A stretch of 64,000 nt of DNA from Welwitschia mirabilis (taxonomy: Eukaryota > Gnetophyta > Gnetopsida > Welwitschiales), in NCBI GenBank assembly GCA_051453625.1, contig JBOZIK010000001.1, positions 150,255,827-150,319,826 on the forward strand, read 5' to 3'. Both the position numbers and the translations under genes were made by a program. A model generated the notes under the pieces. The model was not told where the DNA came from and did not search any database. It was given only the letters and a program-made list of their open reading frames with translations. Shown here piece by piece: positions 35,590-48,870 of this stretch; positions within the stretch are counted from its first letter, which is position 1, and every line of letters begins with the position of its first letter.

Positions 35590-38500
35590 TGTTACACACT
35601 TAAATTTACATCCAAATTACACTTATTCTTTTTGAATAAGTAACTAAATACACCACTACACGATTTACTATCATAGTAGATTATTTAGAAAGACATGCTC
35701 TTAACATTTTCATAGGCTACCCTTAGGAGAACTATATGATGATAGCTCATTTGATTAACATCATATTCTATTTTTAGCACATTTATAACATTAATTAGAA
35801 ACACATAAGAGTTGCAATATGAACTACATGTTAAAGGTATGTAGATCACAAAAACCTAAATCAAGCAACAATGCCTACATATCCTAATCTAGAGGAACTT
35901 AAACTACATGTACTTCTATCTTGAACTATATTTCTATTCCTACCAATACACATAACTATATGATAGGTCTAGATGGTTCATATCAGTGGGCAAATGAACT
36001 AATAAAAAGCTAGATCTCATATACTAGAACATCCATATAAACTCATAGAAAATCATCATACAATGTATAACCATATAAAATATAGGAAAACAAGTAGTCG
36101 AGTGTCCCATGGAGCTCTACTTTAACCATCCATCAATCACTACTATGGGGTTATAACCTCTCAGGTCATATATCAATAAGTCAACTCAACCACACATGAA
36201 TCATGTAAATTGATCTAATAGCACCACTATCTAGGCTTGTCCTTCACTGGGCTACTACATAATTCCTCACCATGAAGATCATCTACATAAGTTATACCAT
36301 CATTCATAGATCAACTATATAATTGCATCCTCTATGAGGCTCATCCTCCACTGGGTAAAACATGACCTATCAATCATGTAATCATCATCCATCCATATTC
36401 CTTATCATATATTAATCACATACATGCTTTAGACTAGAGTGCACTCTCCTCTAGGTAAATCATGACTTAAAGTCATGAATATTAATATCCAACCATGTAT
36501 CATCCATACATATGCCTTTCTCGAAGATGAGAACATGCTATACTACTTCTTTTCTAACCTAAAATATAGAAAATATATAGGTACTGGTCTGTATGAAAGA
36601 AGAATATAAAATCTATATGCTTGTATGCCACTAAATCTATGATCAAAATTAATTAAGATCTAGCATAGATGATTGATAATTAATGACACAAATAAAAATC
36701 TAAAATGCAATCAATATATGTATCATTTCCATATATAGATGTAATACATTACATCATAAGCTAATTACATTACTTATAATTATCTTCATCATCATGATTA
36801 TATAATCATCATTGATTATAACATCATCATAGCCATTACTAAGCCATCACATATGTCATTGACTTGCCAAATACATGTTATGGATAGAATTCACGNNNNN
36901 NNNNNGACATCAAAATGATTATCATAAATTAAGCATGTTTCTAATTATATTACTAGTTAAGAATAATACTATCTCAGCAATAATTCTCATCACTCCACTA
37001 CCTCATTTAGTGCATATATGGATTAGAATTTCCACTACCTCATTTTGCACATCTATGAGTTATTGTCATTACATCATAGTCAATCATTAATAAGTTTAAT
37101 TACATTTCATTAGATGTGAGGTTGTCATTATGTCTTAATTAGAACTTACTATGCTTTCTCTATATACTTTGGTTCTTAAATTAATATTATTGTGGATAAA
37201 CATTCTATGGGTTATGGGTCTACTAATCATTAATCAAGATAGTACCTTAGAACTATCATATTGCATACATTATTAAAAGTATTATAAATCACCAATCATT
37301 AGTTATCATTGAGGTTTAAGTAGCTTATATTCATATTCAATTTTCATTCTATGTAGAAGTAATTTCAGTAATTATGAGACCATAACTATTTAATTGTCAT
37401 ACCTTTGTTATCATCATGATTAGAATTTTAGCATGTATTAGTTAATAATCAAGTTTTTATGGTAATTATGTTACTGTAATACTATTAATATTTATAAAAG
37501 AATGCCATTCTATCATCGTTAGTTTAGGTGATCATTTACAAATGTTGTTTAGGTAAAGGTTTATTATTAATTATAGTTCTTTGTAATTCCTATTTTACAT
37601 GGACAAGGCTAAGAAGAGCTATGAGTGCTAATATCTATTTATTTATTCCCTATATATTTCTAGTATAACTAATGTTATTAATATAATATTAATTAATAAA
37701 AAATCTATATTACATTATATCTCTACTATCACCTCATGTATTAGTGTTACATTCCTTAAAATTTGCCTTTCCATTAGCTCTTACTATTTACCTTTCTCTC
37801 ATATGTTATATTTTCTATTTTATATTACTATCACCTTCATCTAATCCTTACCCCCTTAATGTCTACTTTTATGCATTATTTCTACCTAGTGAGAAGTTTT
37901 TCATTTACTTATGTAGCAAGTATTGATCCTTTATAACTTATAAAGTGCATATTTTATTATTCTTGACTTTGCTTAGTTTTATTCAACTTTGACCATGTCC
38001 AATATTGATAGGCTAATGTGTTATTAATAACATATTTATTAAAACATGTTTTTAAAAGTGAAAATTGATAAAAAGAAAGCATTCATTTGTATAATATCAT
38101 TTGTATCATAGGTTTCCACATCTTTCCTAACTTTACCTATTACATCTATGTTTAAGATGGATTAAGAGGTAAGGATTCATATAGTTATTCATTTTAAACT
38201 ACTTAATATTATCCTCACTTTCTTCTCATATATGTATATCTTGTCATGTATTTGTATTAATCCTCTTCATATACATATATATTTGTACTTCATGATATAA
38301 ATTTCTATATAATTTTTCTATTACAACTTATGTTATGACTTATGCCCTTTCACTATATTTCTTAATACTTTATCTTCCAATGATGTCTTCTATTATTGTC
38401 ATGTCATTTAACTCCTATCATCTTTCTTTTGTTATACCTTATAACCTTTCATCATTTTTATTATATGCCTATTATGCCTACATCCATTTTTCCAAAGACC

Positions 38501-39760
38501 ATTAGTTGGTCTAATGCATGCCATCCAAGTGGGTTTTACATCCTTTACATGCTACTTATAATATAATATATTTTTAAAAAATTTCCATCATTTTGTTTAT
38601 CCAATGGATATTTTATTAAAAAATCTCTATATATTACTTGATTTTAGAGATTCACTACTTGTTTTTTTTAAGGGATTCTAATAAACTATAATTATTTGCT
38701 ATCTGTGATGTTGATATCTAGCATATTATTAATATACATAATATATAACATCGATATAAGTTACTTTATTAAAAATAAATAATTGTCACAAAATCAATTT
38801 AACATATGACACTTGCATTATAATGGCATTAAAATTTAGTACCTAATAATTATACCACATAATTAAAATTATACTTATAGCATATTCTCCCTCAGTAATT
38901 GTCATCTATTAATATTAATACATATTAATAATATAATTCTTATCACCTTTGACACATTATAAATCATGTATTACTCGTCATATTTTTAGTGGCACCTCTA
39001 ATTTAATTTGATTTACCATTTAATTATTAATATTAAGATTATTATCTAATAATTACAATAATATTTATTTAAAATACTTCAATTAATTAATATCTCCAAC
39101 ATATTACATTTTTCAATTAATCTTTAAACCTAATTCTAGTTTATTGCCATCTTCAAATATCTAATTTACATATGACACTTCATATATGTTAATTCCATTT
39201 TATTTTTATAAATCATGCTCTCAATAATAATTAATCATATATTTATAAATCATACATGTCTTTAGGTTAATTTAATTCATCACGTAGTCCTTATTAATAT
39301 TAAAATCTAATAATTCTAATAGACTTTTATTTCTAACATGGTACATGTTAAATTAAGTTCTAAAACATCTTATTTTAAGCATATCCATCATATCTTCATT
39401 ATTATTTTACATATTCTACCTTAACATATTAAAATATTTATTAACTTCATTTTAATTACTAATAAATAACCTATTTTTCATCTTCTAGTGAAATAATTTA
39501 AACTATTTTCATTAAATGTTTAAAGTATCTCATTTAGCAAATTCCATTATAGTTTTAAGAGACTGAACATACCCCAATTAATTTTACTAATGTTTAAAAA
39601 TCTGAGTGGCATGTAATAGATTGTAATAGAGATCATTTAATTAACCAACTTATTAATTAACTCATTACTAAAGATAATTAGCAAATCATAATTCCATCCT
39701 TAACATTGATTAACTAGCCTCTCATGTGATCAATCATGTGATGAAAATAGGTGTATTACA
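35590..39760 (-). repeat. giant-LTR element, LTR A (3' LTR)
   Basis: 4171 bp, from TGTTACACAC to GTGTATTACA. It is collinear with LTR B over its full length, for example 'accactactatggggttataacctctcag' (in two halves) near 36136 and 40465. It contains a 10-N gap at 36896-36905, where LTR B has roughly 30 bases. It carries the uninterrupted version of the site (about 38775-38800) where the inner gypsy inserted in LTR B. Frames at 36875-37090 and 37744-37926 have no recognisable product. Confidence 0.87.
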
Positions 39761-39893
39761 TTCTTTTCCTATTAAGAAGTTTTCTCCTTAAACCTGCCAT
39801 TAGACATTAATGCAATAAACATATTGCTTTTAATCATGAATTAATTATAATGATAATTCACTATAAATAACATCCATAGCTTTGATATCAAGA
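39761..39893 (-). other. 133-bp interior with PPT and PBS
   Basis: On the minus strand the right edge (39890-39879) is TGATATCAAAGC, two mismatches from TGGTATCAGAGC, three bases from LTR B. The left edge (about 39775-39761) is AATAGGAAAAGAA, a purine tract directly before the LTR A end. These are the two priming sites needed for replication. Nothing between them is coding. Confidence 0.75.
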
Positions 39894-42800
39894 TGTCACA
39901 CACTCAAATTTAGACCCAAATTATACTAAATTTTCTATAATTAATTAATTAATTAAAAAATTACATAATTAATTATCATAGTAAATTATTTATATTTAAT
40001 TAAAAGACATACTCTTGACATTCCCATAGGATACACCTTAGGAGAATGATATGATGACACCTCATCTGATTAACATCATATTTTATTTTTATCACACTTG
40101 GAACATTGATAAGGAACACAAAAAGTAACAATATGAAACACATAATAAAGGTATATGAGTAATGACCGAGTGGTTGGTTGACCTATAGCAAGCAATCACA
40201 TCTATGTATCCTCATTTAGAGGAATTTAAATCACACATAGTTCTATTTTGGATCCTATTTTTGTTATTACCAATACACATAGATGTATGATAGTGTAGAT
40301 GATCTCTATCAGTAGGTAAACAAGATAATAGAAAGATAAATATCATATAATAAAGCATTCATATAAACTCATATAAAAGCATCATATAATGTATACTCAT
40401 AAAAAATATAGGAAAATAGCTAGTCAAGTATCCCATGAAGCTTTAGTCTAATCATCCATTAACCACTACTACGTGGTCATAACCTCTCAGTTCATATATC
40501 AATAAGCTAGGTGGACCACATATGGTTCATGTGAATTAGTCTAATACCACCACTATTTAAGCGTTACCTCCATTGGACTATCACATGACTCCTCATCATG
40601 AAAATTTTCTATGAAAATCATACCATCAATCATAGATCAATTGTATAATTTCTTCCTCTATGATGTCTACTTACCATTAGGTAAAACATGATCTATTAGT
40701 CATGAAGATCGATCTCCAATCATGTATAATTCACACATATGTCTTCCTTAAAGGCCACCTTCCTCAAAGACTGAGACATGCTATGTTACTTTTTTTATAA
40801 CCTAACATATATTAAAAATACAAATACTAGTGTGTATCAAAGGATAATATCAAATTTATGTATTTGTATGCCACTAGACCAATGATCAAGATCAATTAGG
40901 ATTTAATATAGATGATTGATGACCAATAATACAAATAAGAATCCAAAACATAAGCAATATATGTCTTATTTCCATATATGAATGTAATACATCACATCAT
41001 AAGCCAATTCTATTACTTATAATTATCTTAATCATCATGATTAGATCATCATCATAGATTATATCATCATCAAAGTCATTATTAAGCCATTACATATGCC
41101 ATTACATAGTCTAATCCATGTCATCAATAGAATTTAGGTTGACATTAGACTTATAATCTAGTTATTGATATCATTATCATAAGTTAATCATATTTCTAAT
41201 TAGATTACTAGTTAGGAATAATCTCTATCTCAACAATATCTCTTACCACTCCATTGTCTCATTCAATGCATTTATGGGTTACCATTCCTACTGCTTCATT
41301 TGATGCATATATGGGTTATCATCATTGCATCTTAATTAATCATGAATAAGGATAATTACATTTCATTAAATACGAGGTTATAATTAGATCTTAATTAGAA
41401 ATTACTATGCCTTTGTTATGCACTTTGATTTTTAAATTAATCTAAATATGGATAAATATTTTATAAGTTATGGGCTACTACGCCTTAGTTAAGATAGTAC
41501 TTGAGCACTAGCATATTGTATACATCATTAGAAGCATTATAAATTACTAATTATTAGTTGTCATTGAGGTTTGAGCATCTTGCATTCATATTCTATATGC
41601 CATTCTATGTGGTTCTAAATAAGGTAAATTTAATAATTATAACACCATTGTTATTTAATTGGCATACCTTTTTTATCATCATGGTTAGGCTTTTAGGATA
41701 TATTATTTAATTATCAGTTCATTATGGTAATTTTATTACAATAATACTACTGGTACTTATAAAGTAATTCCATCGTATCATCATTATTTTAGGTCAGCAT
41801 TTGGTAATGTTATTTAGGCAAAGGTATATTTTTAATTATAATTCGTTATAATACTTATTTCACATGAATAAGACTAAGCAGAACTAAAAGTTCTAATAAT
41901 TTTTTATGTATTCCCTATATATTCTAGTATAAATAATATTATTAATACAATATTCAGTAATAAAAAAACATCTATATTACATTATATCTATACTACCATT
42001 GTACCTCATCCATTAGCATTACATTCCTTAGAATTTTCCTTTCATTAGTCCTTATTATTTATATTTTTCTCATATGTTACATTTTCTATTTGAAATTTCT
42101 ATCACCTTCATTTAATCCTTACTCCCTTAATGTCTACTTCTATGCATTATTTATGCTTGGTAAGAAGCTTCCCATTAACTTATCCACCTACTCTTAATCT
42201 TTTATAATTTTTAAAGTTATTTTACACTTCTTGACTTTGCTGAGTTTTACTTAACTTTGACAATGTCCAATATTGGTATGCTAATATGTTATTAATAACA
42301 TATTCATTAAATCATATTTATAAAAGTGAAAACTAATAAAAAGGAAGCACTCATTTATATAATATCATTTTTATCATAGGTCTTCATAACTTTTCTACCT
42401 TTACCTATTATATTTATTTTTAAGATAGATTAAGAGTTTAGGAGTCATATAGTTATTGATTTCATGCTACTTAATATTACCCTTACCTTCTTCTTATATA
42501 TGTATATCTTACCATCTATTTGTATTAATCCTCTTCTTATACATATATATTTTTACTTAGTAATATGATTTTTTATATAATGTTTCTATCATGACTTACA
42601 TTATGAATTGTACCCTTTCCACTGTATTCCTTAATATTTTATCTTACAATGAGATGTACTATTGCTATCATGTCATTTAACCCCTATTATTGTTCTTTTA
42701 TAATGCTTTATTATAACTTTTTATCTTTTTCATTATATGACTATTATGCCTATACTCATTTTCTAAAGGATTACCACTTGGCCCAATGCATGCCAGCTAA

Positions 42801-43097
42801 GTGGGTCCTACCTCTTCTACATGCTACTTATAATACAATATATTTATAAAAATATTTTCATCTGTTCCTTTATTCTAATGGACCTATTATGAAAATATGT
42901 CTATATATTAGTTTTTACAAAAGATCTATCACTTATTTTTTTTCTAAGGGATGCCACCTTACCACTACTTCTTATCTAATTAATATTATAATCAACTAAT
43001 ATTATTTGTCATATATGACATTAATATTTAGTATATTACTAACATGAATAATATATAACATTGATATAAGTCACCTTATTAAAAATAATAATTACCA
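39894..43097 (-). repeat. giant-LTR element, LTR B, left part
   Basis: Starts TGTCACACACTC and matches LTR A in order up to 43097, where the inner gypsy interrupts it. The remainder is 50192-51130. The 66-codon frame at 42649-42849 lies within LTR sequence and is not a gene. Confidence 0.87.
43093..43097 (+). repeat. inner gypsy target-site duplication TACCA, left
   Basis: TACCA precedes the inner LTR; TGCCA follows the other end at 50187-50191, one transition apart. Confidence 0.7.
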
Positions 43098-44450
43098 TGT
43101 TGTAGTATGAATTTATGAAATCTTTAAGTCCTTAGAAAATACCTGCAAATCACAATTATAGAAAACATACATTAGTATAGACTAGAGTTAACTCGAATGT
43201 CGTAATCCATTGAAGGCACTAGGCTAGAAGTTAGAGAATTGATTTCATAAAGTTTTTGTAGTGTTTTTTCTTTTAGTAAATGAAAGTAAACAACAACACA
43301 AATACAATGAGAGATGAATGACCATGAAATGTAATGGATGAAATGCAAGTGAGATGAGTTATATTTGGATTCTAATACTCTTATCATGAGAACTAGTTCT
43401 TTATAATTTAGATTAATTAGGAAGAGTTTATCATGTATTCTTAACCAATATAAACTATAAGATATGGCAAATAGAATGTGCAAATATGAAATGAAATGAA
43501 ATAGAATGCAATCCAAAATATAAACTAATAATTCAACCTCAACAAAGATTGGCCCTATGATCTAAATATACTATAGAATTATCAATAAACTATAATCAAC
43601 TTAAACTATAAGGGACATATACATAATAGTAGTGAAAAAAGAAATTAAATTAATTATGCACTTTTACATCCAGTTACAACAAAGTAGTAGTACCTCAATG
43701 GAGGATACTTAGCAGAACACTAAGGTAAATTTCTATCTATAGTTATTGCATGGACCTCTTGTCTTTCAATCTTCTATCATAAGAACATTGAGTAGAAAAG
43801 ATGAATTGGAAGTAAGGTTAAGGGAGGTATTTATAGTTTTACATTGAAGGTTCTAGAACCATAACCCTAGAAGTTGGAGAAGAATTTCTAGTAGCCTAGA
43901 TCAGATGTATGACCCTATTACAAGATAATTTAGTTTTGTTTATACAAAATAGTTGTCATCTTAACTATTGTGGGGATAACACTGGGGATGATGCCCTATA
44001 ATAATAGGTAAGTCATCATGTTTTGGCTCTGCAATCGACCCTATAGTTGACTCCAAACATGTTGTTGTCCCTTATGTTGTGGAAATAACAATGGAAACAA
44101 CACCTCCTTAGAAAAGGGTGATTCTTGGGTTCTAACTCTAGTCCATGTTGTTGTTGCCATAGGCTACTAAAGTGCTATCATCCTAGCTATCATGAGGATG
44201 ACAGTGGAGATGAAACCTTTCAAAATCTCTATAGCTAAAGGAAATTAGCCTCCTTCATCATTAATCTTCCTTCAAAACACTAAGCACCAAAATATGCCTA
44301 GAATGCCTCTAAATATATCAAGAATTATGTGTTTCTGTGATCATTCCATCAACTCTCCATAATCATAATACTTGCATCCAAACATGTATTAATGTTATGT
44401 AAAAGTACTCAAAATACATCATCAAATTCCTATAAATTGATATTGCAACA
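43098..44450 (-). repeat. inner gypsy left (3') LTR
   Basis: 1353 bp, TGTTGTAGTATG to TATTGCAACA. The minus-strand TATA box AACTATAAATACC is at 43838-43826. It includes three copies of a hairpin motif at about 43952-43995, 44064-44105 and 44174-44215. The 114-codon minus-strand frame at 43172-43516 lies entirely in the LTR and has a broken counterpart in the right LTR, so it is not a gene. Confidence 0.87.
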
Positions 44451-44464
44451 TAGCCCCCTACTCA
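44451..44464 (-). other. inner gypsy polypurine tract
   Basis: Minus strand GAGTAGGGGGCTA, abutting the 3' LTR; the expected primer for plus-strand DNA synthesis. Confidence 0.75.
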
Positions 44465-46854
44465 GCCTTGTCAGTCCCTAACAAAGTAAGCAATCAACTA
44501 CATTGTGAGCCAATTTGATTAAGATAAACAACGACTAAAAAAATGTAGTTTGATTTTTATTTTTATAATGTAGCAATAGATATTAAAAACCAATTAACTG
44601 ATACAACCATTGATGTATTAATAATCACTCTACTTAAATACATTTTAATAGAACAAATGAATGTCATACACATAAAAAAATCATAAAATGTAATAAGCAT
44701 AGCTCAAAAAATAATAATGTGTATGTATAATGTAAGATAATGATATTGAAATTGATGAGTAAAACTTAAGTATTGATAACTCAAAGAATGATGCATCCAA
44801 GTTTATTAATGTATTCTACAAGGGAAAAAGTACAAGAGTAAACATAGCATTCTTTTCCTTTAAATGATCTGAAACATACCTATAGGAAAACTCTATGAGT
44901 GTGCTACTACACTCCTATTAGATAAAGTCCATGAAATTTATTTAAGTAATCTAAAATCATATTCAAATAATTCATCATAATTATGTATCATGAAAGCTCA
45001 AACATGATCTTTTTAAATTTAACATTTTTGCTTAATATCTTAGAAAAAGCTCAAAAAGATATCCTTCCCTCCATAGGTAAAGCAAGATGTCCTACGCTAC
45101 AATAGAGATAAAATAAGGATTGTTGTCTTGTCTATCATGAATACGACAGACATGCGATGACACTAATTAAATGAGATGTTTAAAAGATAGGAAAAAATAA
45201 AAAAAGGATTTGAAAGTTGTCAAGTATTAAAAAAAGCAAAAAATCAAGAAGAAGATAAAAAGTGAAGAATTATCCTGAAAAACATGATGATGGTAAAAGA
45301 GACTTATGAGATCATAACAATGCACTAAGAAAAAGAAAGTAATGCTTAGAAGCACTCCTCAAAGGAATGCACTACTTAAAGTGCTAAAATAAAAATAACC
45401 CTTATTAAAAAAAAACTATGAATAAAAATAAAAAGACAATGAGAAAACTATCAAATAATTAAGTCCTAATTATTATAGGGAAAAAGATATGAAAATGACT
45501 TTGAAATTCCAAATAAAACAACTATGGAAAACATAATGAAAATGAATAAATAGGAACATGAAGAAGATTGTTTACCTATTCAAAATTCCACCTTAGCAAA
45601 TTTCCTTAATTGAAATCATAAAATCACCTGATAATAATGCATGACATAATGTAAAAACTCATAAAGCACCACTTGAATAGGAAATGATTATGACGAAATC
45701 AAGTATATCTAATGTTTTTAATAAGGAATGATAAGATTAACAGATGCTTAGAAATGAACTTACTAGCTCACATTCCAAAACAACATTAGAATCCAAAAAA
45801 GTAGAATGATCATGTGGAAGTACTATATGCAAAATGAGTCTAGAAAATAAACAATACCTTTGATGATATTAGGTACATCACTGAACTCATAGCCTCTAAG
45901 TAAGAATTATGTTTTCATGATAAGGAGAGTGCAACCACCATTAGAGGAGTAAGGACCTATACAACATGACCAACTGACTCTATAACAGAGTTTCCATATC
46001 TACCATATCACAATACAAAAGTCTCCTCCTAGGAAAATTTTCTCCTATGCACTTGCAATAGGATATCATGGTGACCATGATTTTATCTTAGATATGAATG
46101 ACAATGGTCATGAGAGAAGAAACAATGAAGAATACCCCAAACAACTAAAGACACATATCATTGAGAGAGAACAAAAGAAACCAAGACATCTTCCTTTAAA
46201 AATAAAGTTCATAGATGTGTGAATGTCTTCAGATTGGGTGAATGCAATCTTACCACTTAGAATGCCCAAGTAAAAGACTTTTTAATTATAATAACTTCAT
46301 AAAGTAAAACATAAGTCAAGTTAAAGATGTTTAAGTGATAGCATGATGTTTACCAAAAGAATTGGCTAAGGAAGAATTTAGATAATGACAAGAGAAAAAT
46401 CTAAGACAAGTGCTTCTATCATGTTTAAGATTTAATCAATGGATATTTGAATTATTTTTAATATTCTATCCATTAACTTCTGAATTTCCCAAGTATTTAG
46501 GTTGAAGGTTTAAATTGAGCCATTTTAAGATGTATGTTTTCTAAAAGATAAGGACCTAATCATTAAGAGGTTTAAGTAGTAGTGTAAACATATAGGGCCA
46601 AACCAAATAGACAACAATTGACAAAACATTAAAGAAATACAATCATTTTGGAGTAAAATCAGTTAGAGGGAAAGAGAGTAAAATAGTAAAACTTTGATAG
46701 CACAAATTTTAGAATCCAAATAAGAAATAAATAAGTGATTAATTTCATTAACAAATAATCTCTTATTAAAACAATATAAAACATGAGTATCATTATATAA
46801 TTCCTTCAAGGTACTAATCAAAAAATGGTTCCAAGAATTTTTTAAGACCTTTAA
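44465..46854 (-). other. inner gypsy interior, non-coding part
   Basis: About 2.4 kb between the gag-like region and the 3' LTR, where pol would lie in a complete gypsy element. I see no RT, integrase or protease motif and no long frame on either strand. Confidence 0.6.
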
Positions 46855-48110
46855 GAATGTTTAATAAGATTGAAAAGCTTCTTAATATTCAACTCTAAGA
46901 ATGGATTATCATCAAGAAGATAAGGTTTACCCCAATTCAAAATTCCATTATATTCCAAGTCATACTTTTGAAAAGGATAATCATAAAAATCACAAGATAA
47001 AGTGGACTTGATAGAAAAATAAAGAATCTTACTTTGAGTATCACATGAATTTTTAAAAGGAAGAGATTAAGAAATAGGAGAAATAGACTCTTAAAAAGTA
47101 TGAGTTTTATGAAAGTCAAGAAAAAGAATATGGCTTTGAGAATTATATGAAGGTTTAAATGTGAGAGATGGAGAAAGGTTATCATTATCAAGGTCATAAG
47201 GTAATGTGAAAGTGGAAGTAGAAGTGCAAGATTTTAAGTTGTACATGAAGGCATATGTGGAAAAGATGTAGAAGTATGGCTAGAATGAACAAATCTATCC
47301 CTTATAAAGTTTGAATAAATATCTATGGACCCTTTATTAGTTTCTTCATTATTATCTATATCATTATTTCACTAGGTTGTTTCTGTACTTTACTTATCAT
47401 TGTTTGTGTCTATATCTTCCTTCTTTCATTGAATATTGCTTTCATTCTCTAGGTTATTGGATTCATTGAAAAAATTATTAAGAGAAATAAAAGCATCATC
47501 TTCATCATTGATTGAAAAGTTTTCAAATTCTTTATAAATGGATTTCTCATCGAGATTATCTAGTAGTAAATGGATGGTAGGGATATAATCTAATAACTCA
47601 ATATCATCATCTAATAAATGGTCATCCTTATCTGGATCATTAAAAGATTGAGTTGTATTATTATTATATTCCTTTTGCTCATTTCCTAATGAGTAGGATG
47701 TTGAAGTTTGATCCAATTTTTTTATTTTCTATTTGAAAGCAAAAATCATTATCAATTATTTTTAAGTTTTACTCATTCTCCTCAAGGTAAGACATAGAAG
47801 GATAGATTTGAGGATGTTGTGTTGTGAATGATCCTTGAATTTGTAATAGTATTTGTTAAAAGATTTCAATCAAATTTTCTATGTTTTTATTGGTGTTTTC
47901 TTGGTTCTTCTTCATTTCACCAATCATTTCTTTCATTTAATCTTTTTTCCATCATAATAGTTCATGGGAGATAAATCGTCTTGTTCATAGTAATGCACAG
48001 GATATGGTTGAAATTGACAAAATTATTGTAGCAAGTTTTTCTAAATGAGGTGGAATCCCTAGAATGTTGAAATTTTCATTGTTATTTCTATATGAAGTTT
48101 GAAAAGAAGA
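46855..48110 (-). pseudogene. gag-like remnant of the inner gypsy
   Basis: Minus strand. A helical segment near 47960-47800 reads MIGEMKKNQENTNKNIENLI, typical of coiled gag regions in Tat/Athila elements. It is followed by an intact 96-codon acidic frame at 47716-47426, rich in Asp, Glu, Asn and Leu with clusters such as DDDIELLDYIPTIHLLLDNL. Further down, in another frame, two related segments, SQSHILFLDFHKTH and TQSKILYFSIKSTL, suggest a short internal repeat at about 47160-47000, and YDLEYNGILNWGKPYLLDD follows near 46960. The acidic frame is not recognised as any named domain. Position after the PBS supports gag; sequence support is modest. Confidence 0.45.
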
Positions 48111-48850
48111 GGGGAAATAATAAGAAAGTTAAAAAGAAGAATGGATCCAATTCCTATTCTCAACATCATTTTGTGTTATTCTTCCTCTTTCTGCAAAAAT
48201 TTCTCAAAGTGTTTTCTTACTATTTTCCTCATAAAGTTTCATGTTTATCCTCCTTTCAGCAAGAATTTTCCCAATGGTTCTTCTATCACTATCCATTAAA
48301 GCAATGGAGAAGAATGGAATAAGAGAATTTAATTCAAGATGATAGGGAAGATAAGTATACAATTAAGATTAATTTTTCTTCTTTGATGTTTCATCATTTT
48401 ATTAAAATTGTTAAATCCTTAACACTCAAAAGATGTGTGATGGATCTTTTTTAACTATCATGGGGATAACTAATAGAATGACCATAGATAAATAGGAAAA
48501 TTTGTAGAATAGAAGAAAAAATTGCATGAAAACAACATCACCACTATTGTCCTAGGTGTCATGGGCTAACAATGAAAATGACATATTATTATGCTATGAA
48601 AAATAGAAACATAAAATCAAAAAAAAAAATTGTAGAAAAAAATAATTACAAAAATCTAAATTATCATCCTCAGTTTCATGGGGATGACAGAGGGGACAAC
48701 AGTACTTATTAATGCTATAAAAAATAAAAATTATAGAAACAAACCTACTAAACTATAATAAATATATAATACTACTTCAAATAAATAACCTAAATTGAAA
48801 TGTAGGCAACTTATCTAGATAGTGATAATACTCTAACATCTTGCAACCTT
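48111..48850 (-). other. inner gypsy 5' leader
   Basis: Between PBS and the gag-like region. It carries three more copies of the LTR hairpin motif (about 48452-48486, 48541-48580 and 48661-48700). The two overlapping plus-strand frames near 48092-48322 are antisense to the element and have no recognisable product. Confidence 0.5.
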
Positions 48851-48870
48851 CCCCGACAATAGTGACAAAA
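48851..48870 (-). other. inner gypsy primer binding site
   Basis: The minus strand carries TTTTGTCACTATTGTCGGGG. This compares well with the Tat/Athila tRNA-Asp-type site TGGCGCCGTTGCCGGGGA, especially at its 3' half, and sits next to the right LTR. Confidence 0.75.

Noticed and set aside
35590-43097. Simple tandem duplication of a genomic segment
   Set aside because: TG...CA ends, a PPT and a PBS between the copies and the TCTAT duplication show these are LTRs of one element.
43172-43516. 114-codon minus-strand frame
   Set aside because: Lies inside the inner gypsy LTR; the same frame is broken in the other LTR and no domain is seen.
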